Shown: positions 49,706 through 58,566 of the stretch, piece after piece | Numbering within the stretch: the first letter of the stretch is position 1 | Layout of the letters: every line of letters begins with the position of its first letter | Origin: Hymenobacter cheonanensis | GTDB taxonomy: Bacteria > Bacteroidota > Bacteroidia > Cytophagales > Hymenobacteraceae | Reading direction: 5' to 3' | DNA: 64,000 nt | Assembly (NCBI RefSeq): GCF_030581075.1 | Contig: NZ_JAUQSW010000007.1 | Coordinates: 218,375 to 282,374, forward strand | Translations under genes and position numbers: made by a program | Notes under the pieces: generated by a model | What the model was told of the DNA's origin: nothing | The model's input: the letters and a program-made list of their open reading frames with translations, nothing else | Database searches by the model: none

Positions 49706-50692
49706 ATGAAGCACTACTTTTTCTATTGGCTGGTGCTGCTGGGCGGCCTGCTCCCCCGCACCGGCCGCGCTCAGAGCGACTACCAAAAGCTAGCCCGACT
49801 GGTGAGCCCGCCGGGCACGGTGCCCATCGGTGACAGCCTGTGGCTGGATGAGACTGAGATAACGAACATTCATTGGGCCGAGTACCTGCACTTTCTGCAA
49901 AAAGACTCTAGTGCGGCCCTTTACCGCTCGCAGCAGCCCAACCCTGCCGACGTGCAGTATTGCATGAAGCCAAACTGGGACGGAGACGAATTTTCTATGG
50001 CTGCGTTGCGCTCAACCTACCCAAGTGTTACCTACCTGCCAATAGTCGGCATTACATATGCGCAAGCCATTCATTACTGCCAGTGGCGCACGGCTGCAGT
50101 CAATCGCATACTGCACTCGGAAGACTATTTGAGCAAGCACGCCAGGCTGCGAAACTACGATTTTCGGGTAGTATACCGGCTGCCTACTATACAAGAATGG
50201 GAATTAGCTGCGGCCGGTGGCCTCGACCTGGCTAAGCACCCGCTGGGTGTAGTGCACCCGGCAGTGCACGGCAGCCGCCAGTACCGCGAGCAACTTTGCA
50301 AGCCGAAAGAGGCTGCTGCCTGCCTGGCTGCCGCAAAGCTGCCGGGGCAGCAAGCCAGCGCCATACTAAGAATGGAATTCACCGTGCAGGAAAATGTGTA
50401 TTTTGAGGCTACCGGGCAGCCCTTCTTTTGTCCTGGTCAGTGGTGGAACACAGGTAATCCTAAGCAGTTGATACCAGATTTTGTATTTGAGCACTCGCCT
50501 AATAAGTATGGCTTATTCAATATGATTGGTAACGTGGCTGAATTGACTGCTAAGCGTGGCATAGCCAAAGGTGGTTCCTTCAAACAGTCGATAAAGGAGT
50601 GCGCTGTGCAAGCCAACTTCTCCTACACTCAGCCGCAGCCGTGGCTGGGCTTCCGCTGTGCCTGTACGGTGCACATCACCCCCAAGCCCTAG
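49706..50692 (+). CDS. FGE/SUMF1-fold protein (GldJ/GldK-like)
   Basis: A 328-residue exported protein with signal MKHYFFYWLVLLGGLLPRTG. The formylglycine-generating-enzyme fold is recognisable: DSLWLDETEITNIHWAEYLH; LPIVGITYAQAIHYCQWRTA; YRLPTIQEWELAAAGGL; NKYGLFNMIGNVAELTAKRG; KGGSFKQ and WLGFRCAC at the end. GldJ and GldK of gliding Bacteroidota share this fold without enzymatic activity. No sulfatase is nearby, so a structural role is more likely than catalysis. Base composition is less GC-rich than its neighbours. Confidence 0.85.
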   Translation: MKHYFFYWLVLLGGLLPRTGRAQSDYQKLARLVSPPGTVPIGDSLWLDETEITNIHWAEYLHFLQKDSSAALYRSQQPNPADVQYCMKPNWDGDEFSMAALRSTYPSVTYLPIVGITYAQAIHYCQWRTAAVNRILHSEDYLSKHARLRNYDFRVVYRLPTIQEWELAAAGGLDLAKHPLGVVHPAVHGSRQYREQLCKPKEAAACLAAAKLPGQQASAILRMEFTVQENVYFEATGQPFFCPGQWWNTGNPKQLIPDFVFEHSPNKYGLFNMIGNVAELTAKRGIAKGGSFKQSIKECAVQANFSYTQPQPWLGFRCACTVHITPKP

Positions 50693-50801
50693 CGCCAGCT
50701 ACCCATACAAACGCCCTCCCGACCTTTTCCCTGCGTATTTTTGTCTATAAGCGTAGCCAGCCCGCGCAGCGGGCGTATCCGCGAAATCTGTTAAATCTGC
50801 G

Positions 50802-53378
50802 ATGAAGGTGTGTCTTGCCGAAAAGCCCAGCGTGGCCCGCGAAATTGCCCAGGTTATCGGGGCCGACCGGCGCCTGGACGGCTACTACGAGGGCAACGGC
50901 TACCAGGTCACCTGGACGTTTGGCCACTTCTGCCAGCTCAAGGAGCCCGACGACTACCGCCCCGAGTGGAAGCGCTGGAGCCTCCACGACCTGCCCATGA
51001 TACCCGAGCAGTTCGGCATCAAGCTTATGCGCCGCGACGACGGGGTGGTGAAGCAGTTCAACACCATTAAGCGCCTGCTCGACGCGGCCACCGAGGTCAT
51101 CAACTGCGGCGACGCCGGGCAGGAGGGCGAGGTTATTCAGCGCTGGGTTATTCACGAAGCCAAGTGCCGCAAGCCGGTGAAGCGCTTGTGGATTTCGTCG
51201 CTCACCGAAGAAGCTATCCGCCAGGGCTTTCAGAACCTGCGCGACGGCAAGGAGTTCGACAGCCTCTACCAGGCCGGGCGCAGCCGGGCCGTGGGCGACT
51301 GGCTGCTGGGCCTGAACGCCACGCGCCTCTTCACCCTCAAATACACCACCTACCAGGATAAGCAGCTGCTGAGCATCGGGCGGGTGCAAACGCCCACGCT
51401 AGCCCTACTCGTGGCCCGCCACCACGAAATTGCCAACTTCAAGCCCGAGCCCTACTGGGTGCTGAAGACCGAATACCGCAACACCACCTTCACGCGCATC
51501 AACACCGAGGCCGAGCAAAAGGAAGCCCAGGATGCCCCCGACGAGCAGAGCCGCCTGCGCGCGCTAGGCTACTTCGTGAAGGAAGACGAGGCCAACCAGG
51601 CCCTGGCCACGGTGAAGCCTGCGCCGCTTACGGTCACCAATGTGGAGATTAAGAAGGGCCGCGAATCACCACCGCGCCTCTTCGACCTCACGGCGCTGCA
51701 AGTGCAGTGCAACAACCAGCTAGGCCTCTCGGCCGAGGATACCCTCAAGATTGTGCAGGCCCTCTACGAGAAGAAAGCCGTGAGCTACCCGCGCGTGGAC
51801 ACCACATTTTTGCCCGACGACGTGTACCCCAAAATTCCGGGTATTTTGAAGGGAATTGGCTACGCCAACCTCACCGGGCCGCTGCTGGAAAAGAAGATTC
51901 CGAAAACGCCTAAGGTATTCAACAACAACAAGGTAACTGACCACCACGCCATTATCCCGACTGGTAGCGGCGGGCCGGGCGGTGGCATGGAAAACAGCGT
52001 GTATGACATCATCGTGCGCCGCTTCATCGCCGCCTTTTACCCCGACTGCGAGGTGAGCAACACCACCGTGCTGGCCGAGGCGGCGGGCTTCCTCTTCCGG
52101 GTGCGCGGCCGCCAGATTCTGAGTCCCGGCTGGCGCGTGGTCTACGGCGACCCTAGCCAGCAGGCGGCGCCCAAGCCCGCTGCCCCGGCCGGCGCCGGTA
52201 GTGACAAGGCGGCCACTGGCGCCGAAGACAACGACGACGTGGTGAGCACCGTGCTGCCGAGCTTCGTGAAGGGCGAAAGCGGCCCGCATCAGCCGCGGCT
52301 GGAAAGCAAGATGACCCAGCCGCCCAAGGACTACACCGAGGCCAGCCTGCTGCGCGGCATGGAAACGGCCGGCCGCAACATCGACGACGACGAGCTGCGC
52401 CTGGCCATGAAGGAAAACGGCATTGGCCGCCCCAGTACCCGCGCCGCCATCATCGAAACGCTGTTTAAGCGCAACTATGTGCGCCGCGATAAAAAGCGCC
52501 TGCTGCCCACGCCCACCGGCGTCGAACTGATTGGCTTGATTGCTAATCCGACCCTGAAATCGGCGGAGCTTACCGGCCAGTGGGAGAAAAAGCTGCGCCA
52601 GATTGAGCGCAACGAACTACCGTCTGACCAGTTTCTGGACGAGCTAAAAGGCCTGGTGCGCGAGATGGTGCAGGAAGTAAAAACCGACCGTAGCGGCCGG
52701 GCCGTCACCTCGACCTCGGCCATGAGCGCCGCGCCCGCGGCCACCGCTAGCCCGCCAAAAGCCAACGGCCAGCCGGCTGCTACCAACGGCGCCAAGGCTA
52801 GCGGGCCGCCCGCCACGGCCGGCCTCGGCACGTGCCCGGCCTGCAAAACCGGCCACATTTTGCGGGGCAAAACGGCGTTTGGCTGCGCGCGCTTTCGGGA
52901 GGGCTGCCAGTTTCGGCTGCCGGCCGAGATTCTGGGCAAAAAGCTGACCGATTCGCAGGTTCAACGCCTGTTTGCCAAGGGCCGCACGCAGCTCATCAAA
53001 GGCTTTATAACGGGCGCGGGCGAGAAGCTCGACGGCGCGCTGGTGCTCGACGCCAACCTGACGCCCGAGCTGGTGCCCGCCGCCGAAAGCAAGCCCACCA
53101 CCGCCACCGACCCCGGCCAGATTCCGTGCCCGGTGTGCAAGCTCGGCACCATGCTGAAAGGCAGTAGCGCCTTCGGTTGCTCGCGCTTTCGGGAAGACTG
53201 TCAGTTTCGGGTGCCCTTCGAGTGGGGCGGCAAGAAGCTGACTGACACGCAGCTACGCCAGCTGCTGCGCCGCGGCGAAACAGGCGTTATCAAGGGCTTC
53301 CTCTCGGCCAAAACCGGCAAGAAGTACGACGCTGCGCTGAAGGTAGAGGAAGGGCGCGTGGTGCCGGTGTTTGGCTAG
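50802..53378 (+). CDS. topB: DNA topoisomerase III
   Basis: An 858-residue type IA topoisomerase relaxing and decatenating DNA by single-strand passage. TOPRIM domain: MKVCLAEKPSVAREIAQVIG and NCGDAGQEGEVIQRWV. The active-site Tyr329 lies in VSYPRVDTTFLPDD; RPSTRAAIIETLFKRNYVRR is a later core motif. The C-terminus has two Cys4 repeats of the topoisomerase zinc-finger type (CPACKTGHILRGKTAFGCAR; CPVCKLGTMLKGSSAFGCSR), separated by an Ala/Pro-rich linker (residues about 640-680) and each followed by a KKLTD-containing segment. The size is larger than E. coli TopB because of these additions. Confidence 0.94.
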   Translation: MKVCLAEKPSVAREIAQVIGADRRLDGYYEGNGYQVTWTFGHFCQLKEPDDYRPEWKRWSLHDLPMIPEQFGIKLMRRDDGVVKQFNTIKRLLDAATEVINCGDAGQEGEVIQRWVIHEAKCRKPVKRLWISSLTEEAIRQGFQNLRDGKEFDSLYQAGRSRAVGDWLLGLNATRLFTLKYTTYQDKQLLSIGRVQTPTLALLVARHHEIANFKPEPYWVLKTEYRNTTFTRINTEAEQKEAQDAPDEQSRLRALGYFVKEDEANQALATVKPAPLTVTNVEIKKGRESPPRLFDLTALQVQCNNQLGLSAEDTLKIVQALYEKKAVSYPRVDTTFLPDDVYPKIPGILKGIGYANLTGPLLEKKIPKTPKVFNNNKVTDHHAIIPTGSGGPGGGMENSVYDIIVRRFIAAFYPDCEVSNTTVLAEAAGFLFRVRGRQILSPGWRVVYGDPSQQAAPKPAAPAGAGSDKAATGAEDNDDVVSTVLPSFVKGESGPHQPRLESKMTQPPKDYTEASLLRGMETAGRNIDDDELRLAMKENGIGRPSTRAAIIETLFKRNYVRRDKKRLLPTPTGVELIGLIANPTLKSAELTGQWEKKLRQIERNELPSDQFLDELKGLVREMVQEVKTDRSGRAVTSTSAMSAAPAATASPPKANGQPAATNGAKASGPPATAGLGTCPACKTGHILRGKTAFGCARFREGCQFRLPAEILGKKLTDSQVQRLFAKGRTQLIKGFITGAGEKLDGALVLDANLTPELVPAAESKPTTATDPGQIPCPVCKLGTMLKGSSAFGCSRFREDCQFRVPFEWGGKKLTDTQLRQLLRRGETGVIKGFLSAKTGKKYDAALKVEEGRVVPVFG

Positions 53379-53419
53379 TGCGCCTGTGGCCTGCCAATGC
53401 CACAGGCGCGCTGGCCGGG

Positions 53420-55312
53420 CTAGCGGCCCAGCTGGTAGTGCAGCTTCAGGCTGAAGATGTTGTGGCGGTCGAAGTCGGTGGCGAAGTAGGGCTCCAGGCT
53501 GAGGGCGCCCAGGCCGGTGCTGGCGGGCAGGCGCAGGTTGGCGCTAGCGAAGGCCAGGTTGGGGCTAGGGTAGTGGGCCGAGTTAGCGTAGCCCACCAGC
53601 AGCTGGCTGCCGTGCAGCTGCCCCAGCCCCGAGCCCAGCGCCAGGCGGGTGGTGTAAGCGCCGAGGGCGTTTTCGGCGCCGTAGCCAACGTCGCCCTGCA
53701 AGTACGCCACGCGCGGGAAGCCCACGCGCAGCATTCCCTCGGGGGCAAACGTATTGTTATCCCGTGAGTGAGTATCGGTATAATAGCTGTAGTGACCTAG
53801 CGAGCCCGCGTGCAGCCCCAGCCGGTAGGCCACTGCAAAGCCGATGTTGGGAATTTGCCGCTCCTGCTCCACGTAAAAGTGCACGTCGGCCAGGTTATAG
53901 CTGAGGGTCGTGTCGGCATGAACGGTAAAAGGAGCATTGTAGGCTGGCAAGTGTACGCCTATATGCTGCGTTCCCAGCCAGATGCCCGCGCCAACAGTAG
54001 TCTGCACAGCCGCGTTGGTGCGGGTGTAGGCCGCCTCGCCGCCCCCTGCCCGCACCTGCTGGTACGTGTTGTAGCGAGTGCTGCCCCCGCAGCTGCCGGG
54101 ATTGTTGGCATACGTTTCGTCGGCATCGTGGTAATTGCCCAGCAGGCCCCCGCTCAGGGTGAAGTGCGACGTAGCGGCTTGGTCTGGGGCGGGCGGGTTT
54201 TGCTGCGGCGCCGGCGCCTGGGCGGTGGCTAGCAGCAGCCCGGCGCCCAACAGCGCGGCCAGCGGCACACCCGCCAGGCGCGGCAAAGCCCAGCTTAGGC
54301 GCGGCAGCCAGGTGCGGGCCTCGGCCAGTAGCACGAGCAGCAGCAGCAGTTGCAGCGTCAGTACCTCAGAAGCCGCGAGCAGGCCACTGCCGAAATGTGC
54401 CGTCAGCCCCAGCAAGCCCAGCGCCACCAGCGCCGAGTGGATGGCTGGCACTGGCACTAAGTACGGGCTAGCGGCCACCGCCCGGCGGCGCACCAGCCAG
54501 GCCCAGCCACCGAGCAGGGCCAGCCCTTCGAGCAGCAACAGCCACTGAATTTTTAGCAGCGAAAAGCCAGCCACGGCCAGCGAGGCACTCAGCAGTGGCT
54601 CGCCGGCCGGGTCGCGCCAAAACTCAATGCCCAGGCGCCCCAGGCACAATAAGCTCATGGCCAACAAGTAGCGGCTACCGCCTGGCCAGCTGGCCGCCCG
54701 ATGGCGCAGCGCGTGTAGCCCCAGGCCCACGCCGCCGCACAGTAGCAATTGGTAGAGCTGGGTGGGCACCACCGGCAGCGCGTGGGCCGCGCCAGCGGGC
54801 AGCAGCCCCTGCGCCTGCTGCGCCAAATAGGGCAGGGTGCCCGGCCCAAAGCTTACCCCCAGGGTGCCCGGCGCGGCTACTTCGCCCCAGCAGCAGCCCA
54901 CCAGCGCGCAGCCCACGCACTGCACGGCCAGGGCCCAGCACAGCGGCCCGGCAAAGGCATCGAGTACCGCCCAGCCCCGGAAGCCTAGCGCCCGCCGCAA
55001 CACCAGCACGACCAGCAGGCTGGCCGCCGCGCCGCCCACCACCGAGCGCGGCCCGTGGGCCAGGGCGTGCGCCACAGCCGCATCGCCCCGCAGCCAGGCC
55101 AGCCATTCACCCGTGGGTAAAAATACCAGTTGGCAGCCCAGCATCAGGGCCAGGGTGGCGGCGGCCACCAGGGGCAGCCACTGCCGCCAGGGGTAGCCGC
55201 GCCGGTAGCCCTGGCCCAGCAACAGCCCCACAAATAGCCCAAAGGCTGCCAGCTGGGCTAGCTGATAATAGTAGGCGCCGTGCGCGACGGGTGGCAGGTA
55301 AAGCTGGGGCAT
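53420..55312 (-). CDS. Lgt-like membrane domain fused to a beta-barrel-like domain
   Basis: A single 630-residue frame. Residues about 15-290 resemble prolipoprotein diacylglyceryl transferase: PRSVVGGAAASLLVVLVLRR (the GRS-GG region), DAFAGPLCWALAVQCVGCAL followed by VGCCWG, VVPTQLYQLLLCGG (PxQLYE-like) and LGIEFWRDPAGE. Membrane helices continue to about 370. Then AGVPLAALLGAGLLLATAQA looks like an internal signal sequence with an AQA cleavage site, followed by about 260 residues of amphipathic strands (GGGEAAYTRTNAAVQTTVGA; YLQGDVGYGAENALGAYTTR) ending FSLKLHYQLGR, as in outer-membrane barrels. No in-frame Met lies near the junction. Key Lgt residues such as the HGG histidine are not evident, so enzymatic activity is uncertain. 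Confidence 0.75.
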   Translation of the reverse strand: MPQLYLPPVAHGAYYYQLAQLAAFGLFVGLLLGQGYRRGYPWRQWLPLVAAATLALMLGCQLVFLPTGEWLAWLRGDAAVAHALAHGPRSVVGGAAASLLVVLVLRRALGFRGWAVLDAFAGPLCWALAVQCVGCALVGCCWGEVAAPGTLGVSFGPGTLPYLAQQAQGLLPAGAAHALPVVPTQLYQLLLCGGVGLGLHALRHRAASWPGGSRYLLAMSLLCLGRLGIEFWRDPAGEPLLSASLAVAGFSLLKIQWLLLLEGLALLGGWAWLVRRRAVAASPYLVPVPAIHSALVALGLLGLTAHFGSGLLAASEVLTLQLLLLLVLLAEARTWLPRLSWALPRLAGVPLAALLGAGLLLATAQAPAPQQNPPAPDQAATSHFTLSGGLLGNYHDADETYANNPGSCGGSTRYNTYQQVRAGGGEAAYTRTNAAVQTTVGAGIWLGTQHIGVHLPAYNAPFTVHADTTLSYNLADVHFYVEQERQIPNIGFAVAYRLGLHAGSLGHYSYYTDTHSRDNNTFAPEGMLRVGFPRVAYLQGDVGYGAENALGAYTTRLALGSGLGQLHGSQLLVGYANSAHYPSPNLAFASANLRLPASTGLGALSLEPYFATDFDRHNIFSLKLHYQLGR

Positions 55313-55436
55313 GAAGCTAGGGGCTAGGGCGCCGCCACAGTGGCCAGCGCGCCAGCTAAGCTAGCGAAGCAGGACAAGCCCGCGCCCGGCTATTTTGCCT
55401 CGCAAAGGACGCCGCGCAGCAGGGCATGAAACCAAT

Positions 55437-55482
55437 AAAAGTCAGGTTATCAGCCGAAAGCAGGGCTGATAACCTGACTTTT
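55437..55482 (-). terminator. hairpin terminator after YwqK-repeat gene
   Basis: AAAAGTCAGGTTATCAGCC and its inverse form a 19-bp stem with a GAAAGCAG loop, A-rich on one side and T-rich on the other. On the minus strand it lies 62 bases after the YwqK-repeat gene's stop. The 55313-55544 gap holds nothing else I can support. Confidence 0.85.
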
Positions 55483-55544
55483 AACCCCCTGGAATTTAGC
55501 TCCTGCTGCGCCTCGTTGCGCCCGGGCACAAGCCAGCGCCTAGG

Positions 55545-56993
55545 CTACTTTTTCTTCGGCACGTAGGGCTTGCCGTTGAGCTTGGCGCGGGTGCCGGTGC
55601 CCTGGGGGCGGCCGTCGCGGTAGGTTACCTGGCGCTCGATGCTGTGGCCGTCGGCCTTGTAGTACGTCCACTCGCCGCTCTGCTTGCCGTTCTTATACTG
55701 GCCCTTCACGGCCGGGCTACCGTCGTCGTGAAACTCCTGGAAGTCGCCGGCTAGCAAGCCTTTCAGGTAGTTGGCCTCCTTGCGCGCCTGGCCGCTAGGG
55801 TAGTACTCCTGGCCTAGCCCGGTTTGCAGGCCGTTGATATCAAACGCCTGGCGAATCTGCACCTTGCCCGTATCAAAATACGTGAGGCGCTCGCCCGTGA
55901 GTTTGCCATTGGGGCCGTAGGCCTCAACCTGGCGCGGGGTTTTGCCATCGGGGTAAAACTCGCGCCAGGTGCCGGCGGGGCGGTTGTTTTTGTACTGCTC
56001 CTCGGCCTGGCGGGGCTGGCCGGCGGCGTCGTAGTAGCGCGTCACTTTGCGGTCGCGGCCCTGGGCGGCGTAGTCGGTTTCCTCCTTCAGCTGGCCGTTT
56101 TCGAAGTACACCACGGCGTGGCCGGTGGGCACGCCCAGGCGGTAGGTAGTCTTGCCCCGCACCTTGCCGCTTTCATAGTACGAGGTAGCCGGGCCATCGA
56201 GGGCCGCCGTGCCGGTGCGCGGGGCCACGCGCTTGGTGAGGTCGTCGCCGAGCTTGTTGGTCACCTGGCGCTCGCGCACGGCGGCCGGGGCATAGGTGCC
56301 CTCCGTCTGGAGCTGGCCGGTGGGGTAGTACGCGCGGTAGCTGCCCTTGCCGGTTTGCTCGTTCATCACCGTCTCGCTTTCGAGCTGGCCGGTTTCGTAA
56401 TACGTTTTGTAAGAGCTGGCCAGCAGGCCGTTGCGCAGCGTGCCCTCGCTCTGCACCTTGCCGCTAGGGTAGAAAAATTTCACTGGCCCGTTGGGCTGGC
56501 CGTTGGCGTAGGTGACCTCGGCGGCGGCCTGGCCGCTGGCATACAGCTCGCGCACGGCGCCGTTGGGCTGGCCCTTCACCAGGGTGGTTTGCAGCTTTAT
56601 TTCGCCGGTGGGGAAGTAGGTCGTGAGCGGCCCGTCGGGCTCATCCTCCACAAACGTGCCCACCTGGGCCACCTTGCCATCGGCGTAGTAGGTTTTGAAC
56701 GGGCCCTGGCGCACGCCGGCCACGTAGGTAGCCTCCAGCCGCCGCCCCCGGTTGGCGTGAAACTCCACGTACACCGAGTCGCGCTTGCCATCGGTGTAGC
56801 GCGTCTGGGCTTCGAGGCGGCCGTTGGGATAGAAGCGTTTGTAGGGGCCATTCATCACCGTATCCTGGCCCACGAGAGCCCGGAAAATCTCGTGCGGATG
56901 AATCTTGGTCGAGTCGAAATAAATCGTAACGCGCTGCGAGCGTTGAGCTTGGCTAGCCAGCGGCAGCAGTAGTAAAAGCAACAGGTATCGCAT
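55545..56993 (-). CDS. exported YwqK/MORN-type repeat protein
   Basis: A 482-residue exported protein (signal MRYLLLLLLLPLASQAQRSQ) built from about 17 repeats of roughly 22 residues with the pattern Y-x-N/D-G-x-x-x-G-x-x-x-x-Y-Y-x-x-G-x-x-x-x-E (examples: GPYKRFYPNGRLEAQTRYTD, GPFKTYYADGKVAQVGTFVE). This is the YwqK/MORN_2 class, whose members bind proteins or membranes and include toxin-antitoxin immunity proteins. No toxin is adjacent. The basic tail GTRAKLNGKPYVPKKK is notable. ATG 56993 is chosen over 57005 because it starts the signal peptide. Confidence 0.85.
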   Translation of the reverse strand: MRYLLLLLLLPLASQAQRSQRVTIYFDSTKIHPHEIFRALVGQDTVMNGPYKRFYPNGRLEAQTRYTDGKRDSVYVEFHANRGRRLEATYVAGVRQGPFKTYYADGKVAQVGTFVEDEPDGPLTTYFPTGEIKLQTTLVKGQPNGAVRELYASGQAAAEVTYANGQPNGPVKFFYPSGKVQSEGTLRNGLLASSYKTYYETGQLESETVMNEQTGKGSYRAYYPTGQLQTEGTYAPAAVRERQVTNKLGDDLTKRVAPRTGTAALDGPATSYYESGKVRGKTTYRLGVPTGHAVVYFENGQLKEETDYAAQGRDRKVTRYYDAAGQPRQAEEQYKNNRPAGTWREFYPDGKTPRQVEAYGPNGKLTGERLTYFDTGKVQIRQAFDINGLQTGLGQEYYPSGQARKEANYLKGLLAGDFQEFHDDGSPAVKGQYKNGKQSGEWTYYKADGHSIERQVTYRDGRPQGTGTRAKLNGKPYVPKKK

Positions 56994-57115
56994 AGGGAGG
57001 TACAACGCCGACCGCGTCTTTTTTAGCGCAAAGGCCCGCCAGGATGAAAAAGTTTGGCTAGCGCCTTACTTCGGTTTGCAAGGTTCGTACCTAAAACGAC
57101 ATCCTCTGCTGAGAA

Positions 57116-57218
57116 AAAACGTCATGCTGCCCAACGTGCAGCATCGTGCTCGCAACGTTAGAATTTGTAATCCTAGCAGTGCGGGCACGTTGCTGCACGT
57201 TGGGCAGCATGACGTTTT
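57116..57218. repeat. inverted repeat, 28-bp perfect arms
   Basis: Arms 57116-57143 and 57191-57218 (AAAACGTCATGCTGCCCAAC) are exact inverse complements around 47 bases that also contain CTCGCAACGTTAGAATTTGT. It resembles the 4261 element (both have GTCATGCTG) and lies between the thiolase and YwqK-repeat genes, with A/T runs suitable for a terminator. Confidence 0.85.
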
Positions 57219-57244
57219 GCGAAGAGCGCGTAAAAGCCTCGTGC

Positions 57245-58426
57245 TTACAGCTTTTCGAGCACGATGGAGCTAGCCCCGCCGCCACCGTTGCAGATGCCGG
57301 TAACGCCGATTTTGCCGCCTTCCTGCTGCAGCACGCTCAGCAGCGTGGTTACGATGCGCGCACCCGAGGCCCCTAGCGGGTGGCCCAGGCTCACGGCGCC
57401 ACCGTACACATTTACCTTGGTGCCTTCGAGATTGAGGAGCTTGTTATTGGCCAGCGACACGACCGAAAACGCTTCGTTAATTTCGTAGAAATCAACATCT
57501 TTGGCTTCGAGGCCGGCGTTTTTCAAGGCCTTCGGAATGGCAATGGACGGCGTGGTCGTAAACCACTCGGGCGCCTGCTCGGCATCGGCAAAGCCGCGGA
57601 TGCGGGCCAGCGGCTTAATGCCCAGCGCGTCGGCCTTCTCGCGGCTCATGAGCAGCACGGCGGCGGCGCCGTCGTTGAGCGTCGAGGCGTTGGCGGCCGT
57701 CACGGTGCCTTCCTTGGTGAAGGCCGGCTTGAGGCCCGGCATCTTCTCAAACTGCACCTTGGTGTACTCCTCGTCGTCGCTCACCACGGTGTCTTTGCCG
57801 CGTACCGTAATGGTGACGGGCACAATCTCGTCCTTCTTTTTGCCGGCCTGGGCGGCGGCGGCGCTGCGCTCGTAGCTCTGGCGGGCGAAGGCATCCTGCT
57901 CCTCGCGCGTGATGCCGTAGTGCTGGGCCGTGGCATCGGCGGCGTTGCCCATGGCGTAGTCGTGGTAGGGGTCCCAGAGGCCGTCGCGCACGAGCCCGTC
58001 AATCATCTGGCCGTTCCCATACTTGGCCCCAAAGCGCGCCTTATCGAGGTAGTAGGGCACATTGCTCATGCTCTCCATGCCGCCGGCCAGAATAACCTCG
58101 GCCTGACCCAACATAATAGCCTGGGCAGCATACATAATGGCCTTCGAGCCCGAGGCGCACACCTTGTTCACGGTGGTGCACTCCACGGTATCGGGCAGGC
58201 CGGCTTTTTTAGCGGCCTGGCGGGCGGGTGCCTGGCCCAGGTTGGCCGAAATCACGTTGCCCATAATTACCTGCTCAACCAGCGCGGGGTCCACGCCGGC
58301 TTTGTCGAGGGCGCCTTTGAGGGCAATGGCGCCCAGCTCGGTGGCCGATAGCGAGGCTAGTGCCCCGCCAAATGAGCCGATGGGCGTGCGCACGGCGGCT
58401 ACGATAACTACTTCTTTTACTTGCAT
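57245..58426 (-). CDS. atoB: acetyl-CoA C-acetyltransferase (thiolase)
   Basis: A 393-residue thiolase that condenses or cleaves acetoacetyl-CoA. All family catalytic positions are present: nucleophile Cys in NKVCASGSKAIMYAAQAIML, NEAFSVVSLANNKL with Asn-Glu-x-Phe, GHPLGASGARIVTTLLSVLQ with the His, and the second Cys in GICNGGGGASSI. Substrate-binding YAMGNAADATAQHYGITREE is typical. ATG 58426 is used (MQVKEVVIVAAVRTPIGSFG); a longer frame upstream has no family resemblance. It is flanked by the repeat at 57116-57218 and by a 140-base gap before the BatC-like gene. Confidence 0.95.
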   Translation of the reverse strand: MQVKEVVIVAAVRTPIGSFGGALASLSATELGAIALKGALDKAGVDPALVEQVIMGNVISANLGQAPARQAAKKAGLPDTVECTTVNKVCASGSKAIMYAAQAIMLGQAEVILAGGMESMSNVPYYLDKARFGAKYGNGQMIDGLVRDGLWDPYHDYAMGNAADATAQHYGITREEQDAFARQSYERSAAAAQAGKKKDEIVPVTITVRGKDTVVSDDEEYTKVQFEKMPGLKPAFTKEGTVTAANASTLNDGAAAVLLMSREKADALGIKPLARIRGFADAEQAPEWFTTTPSIAIPKALKNAGLEAKDVDFYEINEAFSVVSLANNKLLNLEGTKVNVYGGAVSLGHPLGASGARIVTTLLSVLQQEGGKIGVTGICNGGGGASSIVLEKL

Positions 58427-58566
58427 AAGAGGGGTGGGGTGGGAAGAAAAAGCGAAGAAAACCAACGGGCCAGCAGCCACCCAGCCGGGCGGCCCGGCGC
58501 GCAGCCAACCAAAAACTAACAAACCTTCGTTCGTAGCCCAAAAGTACGGCGCCCGCTGCGGTCGGC

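Noticed and set aside
49706..50692. Formylglycine-generating enzyme for a sulfatase
   Set aside because: The fold is present, but no sulfatase is in the window and GldJ/K-like proteins share it without activity.
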